From: JAXHTY01 sp034189225
GTDB taxonomy: Bacteria; Desulfobacterota; Desulfobacteria; Desulfobacterales; Desulfosudaceae
Reading direction: 5' to 3'
DNA: 7,232 nucleotides
NCBI GenBank assembly: GCA_034189225.1
Contig: JAXHVL010000121.1
Location: 1 to 7,232, forward strand
Part shown: one piece after another, positions 5,770-7,232 of the stretch
How the letters are laid out: each line of letters starts with the position of its first letter
Numbering within the stretch: position 1 is the stretch's first letter
Translations under genes and position numbers: made by a program
Notes under the pieces: generated by a model
Database searches by the model: none
Told to the model about the DNA's origin: nothing
The model's input: only the letters and a program-made list of their open reading frames with translations

Positions 5770-6086
5770 TTTAACTTTAATTTAACTTTTTTTTAATTTT
5801 TACGACGGGTCATCGCCTTTGTCAATAGCTTATTAAATGTTTATTTTAAACTGCAGGCGACATTACAAAAACATCCTTTACAGATATCGACAACGCCACA
5901 CTGCTCAGAAATGCGTTTAGTGGTGAACCCGGACATTTAAGGCGTCGGCTTGGGTACAGCGACTGGACAGGGCGGGCTTGAAAGTATTTGCGGGAGTCGA
6001 ATCAAATCCCACATGCACTATATGTTTGATTTGATTGAATATTATTGAAAAGATTTTTCATTTACTGACTATTCGCTGACTATTGA
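5770..6086. other. AT-rich spacer without a recognisable gene
   Basis: No gene is supported here. It opens with an 11-base-period repeat, TTTAACTTT at 5770-5778 and 5781-5789, followed by a long T-run. Its middle, about 5850-6030, is richer in GC and contains two overlapping rightward stop-free stretches without start codons (one at 5927-6031). These could be gene debris, but I cannot assign a family with any certainty. At the right end CTGACTATT occurs twice with an 11-base period (6065-6073 and 6076-6084), next to the stop codon of the leftward HTH gene. Confidence 0.4.
5797..5825 (-). promoter_or_regulatory. Candidate sigma-70-type promoter reading leftward
   Basis: On the minus strand TTGACA (5820-5825) is followed after exactly 17 bases by TAAAAA (5797-5802). 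The -35 box is perfect and the -10 box is poor. It would direct transcription towards the SpoIIAA-like gene, leaving a leader of nearly 200 bases that runs antisense to the 37-residue frame. This is a pattern match only. Confidence 0.25.
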
Positions 6087-6338
6087 TTATGCGGCCTCTA
6101 GAACCGTAACTTTAACATGCCTTCCGGCTTTGGTCAGCATGTCCACCAATGAATCGATTGTAAAATTGTCTATTTTGCCGCGGATGGCATCGCTTACGCG
6201 GGGCCTGCTCACGCCCATTATCTGGGCTGCTTTATCGCTGTATTCATGTAAAAGCTGATACCCCGCCCGCTGCCGCGCAGCTTCTGAAAATGCCTTTATA
6301 TCCTCAAGAGATTTCCCTACAAATCGAACTTGTTTCAT
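6087..6338 (-). CDS. Fused remnant of a HigBA-type toxin-antitoxin pair (toxin N-terminus plus HTH antitoxin)
   Basis: An 83-residue protein with two unlike halves. Residues 1-29 (KQVRFVGKSLEDIKAF, then ARQRAGYQL) match the conserved opening of phage-derived Gp49/HigB-type toxins (DUF891 family), which normally run to about 110 residues. From about residue 33 it becomes the C-terminal DNA-binding part of the partner XRE-like antitoxin: DKAAQIMGVSRPRVSDAIRG, then KIDNFTIDSLVDMLTKAG and a beta end VKVTVLEAA. The ribonuclease core of the toxin and the antitoxin N-terminus are missing, so a deletion of a few hundred bases has probably joined the two genes in frame. Toxicity is not expected; DNA binding might survive, although the first HTH helix would come from toxin sequence. 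The ATG at 6338 has only a weak AAAAG upstream. Standard annotation would call it an XRE-family regulator. Confidence 0.75.
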   Translation of the reverse strand: MKQVRFVGKSLEDIKAFSEAARQRAGYQLLHEYSDKAAQIMGVSRPRVSDAIRGKIDNFTIDSLVDMLTKAGRHVKVTVLEAA

Positions 6339-6365
6339 CTTTTATTGGTGTTTTTTTTATACGAC

Positions 6366-6378
6366 AATGCAAAGCATT
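6366..6378. promoter_or_regulatory. Small dyad upstream of the HTH gene, possible operator
   Basis: AATGC (6366-6370), AAA, GCATT (6374-6378) is a perfect dyad 28 bases before the start codon of the leftward HTH gene. Antitoxins of this family usually repress their own promoter through such dyads, so it could be the surviving operator. On the + strand it is followed by TTTTAATTTT, so a weak terminator is the alternative. Confidence 0.3.
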
Positions 6379-6400
6379 TTTTAATTTTAACAATCAAATT

Positions 6401-6556
6401 CTACAAAACCGCTGGATTTGTTTGCGCGGTCGGGTCGAGATCGGTTAGGGGTTTAAAGACTACGTATTTTTCAGGCACCTCCATGATGGGCAGGCTGTCA
6501 ATGAACCTTTTTAGCAGCTCCGGGGATTTCATATACCCTTCCCCGTGGCGGAATTT
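6401..6556 (-). pseudogene. Fragment resembling the middle of a DUF169 protein
   Basis: Read leftwards from about 6556, the frame gives KFRHGEGYMKSPELLKRF followed by IDSLPIMEVPEKYVVFKPL and TDLDP, then a short unrelated end and TAG at 6401-6403. The pattern of a GEGYxKSPEL segment, a short helix, a proline-containing turn and KYVVFKPL before an acidic run is what I recall from the interior of DUF169-family proteins. In those an upstream CGGG-containing part and a long downstream part (PEVVIF and beyond) are expected. Both are absent, so this is a remnant cut at both ends. Similarity seems to begin before the only nearby ATG (6532), which itself has a plausible GAAGGG in front, so a 43-residue peptide could still be made. 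It starts about 25 bases after the stop of the flavoprotein gene, suggesting that an intact gene once followed it in an operon. The family assignment is from memory. Confidence 0.5.
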
Positions 6557-6581
6557 CTCCCTATTTGTTGAATTATTCGCT

Positions 6582-7232
6582 TTAGGCCCGCTCCTTCCAG
6601 AATGCATACTCATAGGGCCATTCTTCCTGATACCAGTTAATCAATTCCTGCATCCTTTTTCGATGCTCCTCCTGCACCTTTTCCACCATAGCGAAACGCC
6701 TTTTCTCCTCCCAGGCCCTTACCAGGGTCCTGCCTGAACTAAAGGCCTGCTCGCGGCTTTTCTCAGGCACCTGGGTGTCCGGCCCGGTGGGGCCCATGGC
6801 GGCCCAGACAGCATCAACCGGAACCGCACCGCTTACCATTAGGAAATGATTAAGGTATTGGACAATGGGCCACTCATCTCCTCCACCGGAAGTCACCACG
6901 CATGCCCCGTATTTGCCCTCAAGGGCCACGCAATGAATCAGACTGGAACAACGATCGATAAACACCTTTAATTGGCCACTCACGTTGAAGATATAATTGG
7001 GCGTGGCCAGGATGATCCCGTCTGCCGCCATCATCTTCTCCTTTATGGACTCAAACTCGTCCTTTTGGGGGCAGCGGCCCTTTTTGTGGCATTGATCGCA
7101 ACCCAGGCACGGCTTTACGGAATCGCCTCTAAGAACAATAGTCTCACATGCCGCCCCTTCACTTTCCGCACCTTTTAATACTTCTCCAAGCAGCTTTCCC
7201 GTGTTCCCTCTCTCCCCATGGGGGCTTCCGAT
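6582..7232 (-). CDS. Flavodoxin-fold FMN/Fe-S protein (NADPH-dependent FMN reductase/Isf-like), 5' end missing
   Basis: The leftward frame stays open to the right window edge, so the first residues lie outside; about 216 codons are visible. It opens with IGSPHGERGNTGKLL, the GSPxxxxGNT phosphate loop that binds FMN in the NADPH-dependent FMN reductase family. Next comes CLGCDQCHKKGRC, a CX2CX2CX5C motif like the compact 4Fe-4S site of archaeal iron-sulfur flavoproteins. After this come DGIILATPNYIFNVSGQLK and VFIDR, the second flavin-contacting loop, and a GKYGACVVTSGGGDE strand. The last 70 residues are a charged helical extension ending WPYEYAFWKERA. An internal ATG at 7034 is not the true start, because the FMN and cysteine motifs lie upstream of it. 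Such proteins carry electrons or reduce quinone- or nitro-type compounds in anaerobes. The exact partner is unknown; a DUF169-like fragment follows. Confidence 0.88.
   Translation of the reverse strand: MGSPHGERGNTGKLLGEVLKGAESEGAACETIVLRGDSVKPCLGCDQCHKKGRCPQKDEFESIKEKMMAADGIILATPNYIFNVSGQLKVFIDRCSSLIHCVALEGKYGACVVTSGGGDEWPIVQYLNHFLMVSGAVPVDAVWAAMGPTGPDTQVPEKSREQAFSSGRTLVRAWEEKRRFAMVEKVQEEHRKRMQELINWYQEEWPYEYAFWKERA

Noticed and set aside
5980..6012. GGGAGTCGAATCAAATCCC-like stem suggesting a tRNA T-arm
   Set aside because: The loop lacks the TTCGA consensus arrangement and no acceptor, D or anticodon arms can be placed around it.
5927..6031. Stop-free stretch encoding WVQRLDRAGLKVFAGVES, faintly like the end of a NifX/dinitrogenase-cofactor-type domain
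   Set aside because: Only 35 codons, no start codon, and the resemblance rests on a few generic residues. Kept only as possible gene debris.
6046..6060. TGAAAA/TTTTCA dyad as a terminator of the leftward HTH gene
   Set aside because: All but two of its paired bases are A-T and no T-run follows in the leftward direction, so it is too weak to call.

Overview
The window looks like a piece of chromosome from a GC-rich anaerobic Gram-negative bacterium, most likely a sulfate-reducing Desulfobacterota (Desulfosarcina/Desulfococcus-like). This is inferred from the gene families present (a short hydantoinase-like protein paired with a histone-deacetylase-family enzyme, a GenX/EpmA enzyme, a SpoIIAA-like protein, and a flavoprotein with a compact Fe-S motif) and from the contrast between GC-rich genes and AT-rich spacers. 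No taxonomic marker gene is present.

Layout. Positions 1-517 hold no gene but are rich in structure: a GGGCGAAC hairpin, an 82-bp inverted repeat built from CACGGAA units, and a strong intrinsic terminator (353-399) about 120 bp before the first gene. Positions 518-4603 carry three genes on the + strand: a 564-residue hydantoinase/oxoprolinase-family protein, a 436-residue histone-deacetylase-superfamily amidohydrolase with a C-terminal four-cysteine zinc-ribbon-like tail (17-bp gap, so probably one operon), and an EpmA/GenX-type lysyl-tRNA-synthetase paralogue with no ATG start. An in-frame ATG (3632) lies upstream of the EpmA frame but is separated from it by a TAA codon. Positions 4785-5129 encode a small soluble protein of unknown function with a Gln-rich tail, followed by a clear terminator at 5208-5244. 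A SpoIIAA-like (STAS/SEC14-type) protein converges on that terminator from the other strand (5240-5605).

The right third, 5606-7232, is different: AT-rich spacers and apparently decayed genes. A possible 37-residue membrane peptide starts at 5656. At 6087-6338 (-) an 83-residue ORF reads as an in-frame fusion of the first ~30 residues of a Gp49/HigB-type toxin to the DNA-binding end of its HTH antitoxin, i.e. a collapsed toxin-antitoxin locus. At 6401-6556 (-) a fragment resembling the middle of a DUF169 protein follows an intact-looking FMN/Fe-S flavoprotein (6582 to the window end, 5' end missing).

How the genes may work together: the hydantoinase-like and deacetylase-like proteins are both predicted to act on C-N (amide or imide) bonds and are probably co-transcribed, so they may form a two-step catabolic or salvage module with an unknown substrate. 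EpmA should modify a conserved lysine of elongation factor P. Its position behind the deacetylase may be chance.
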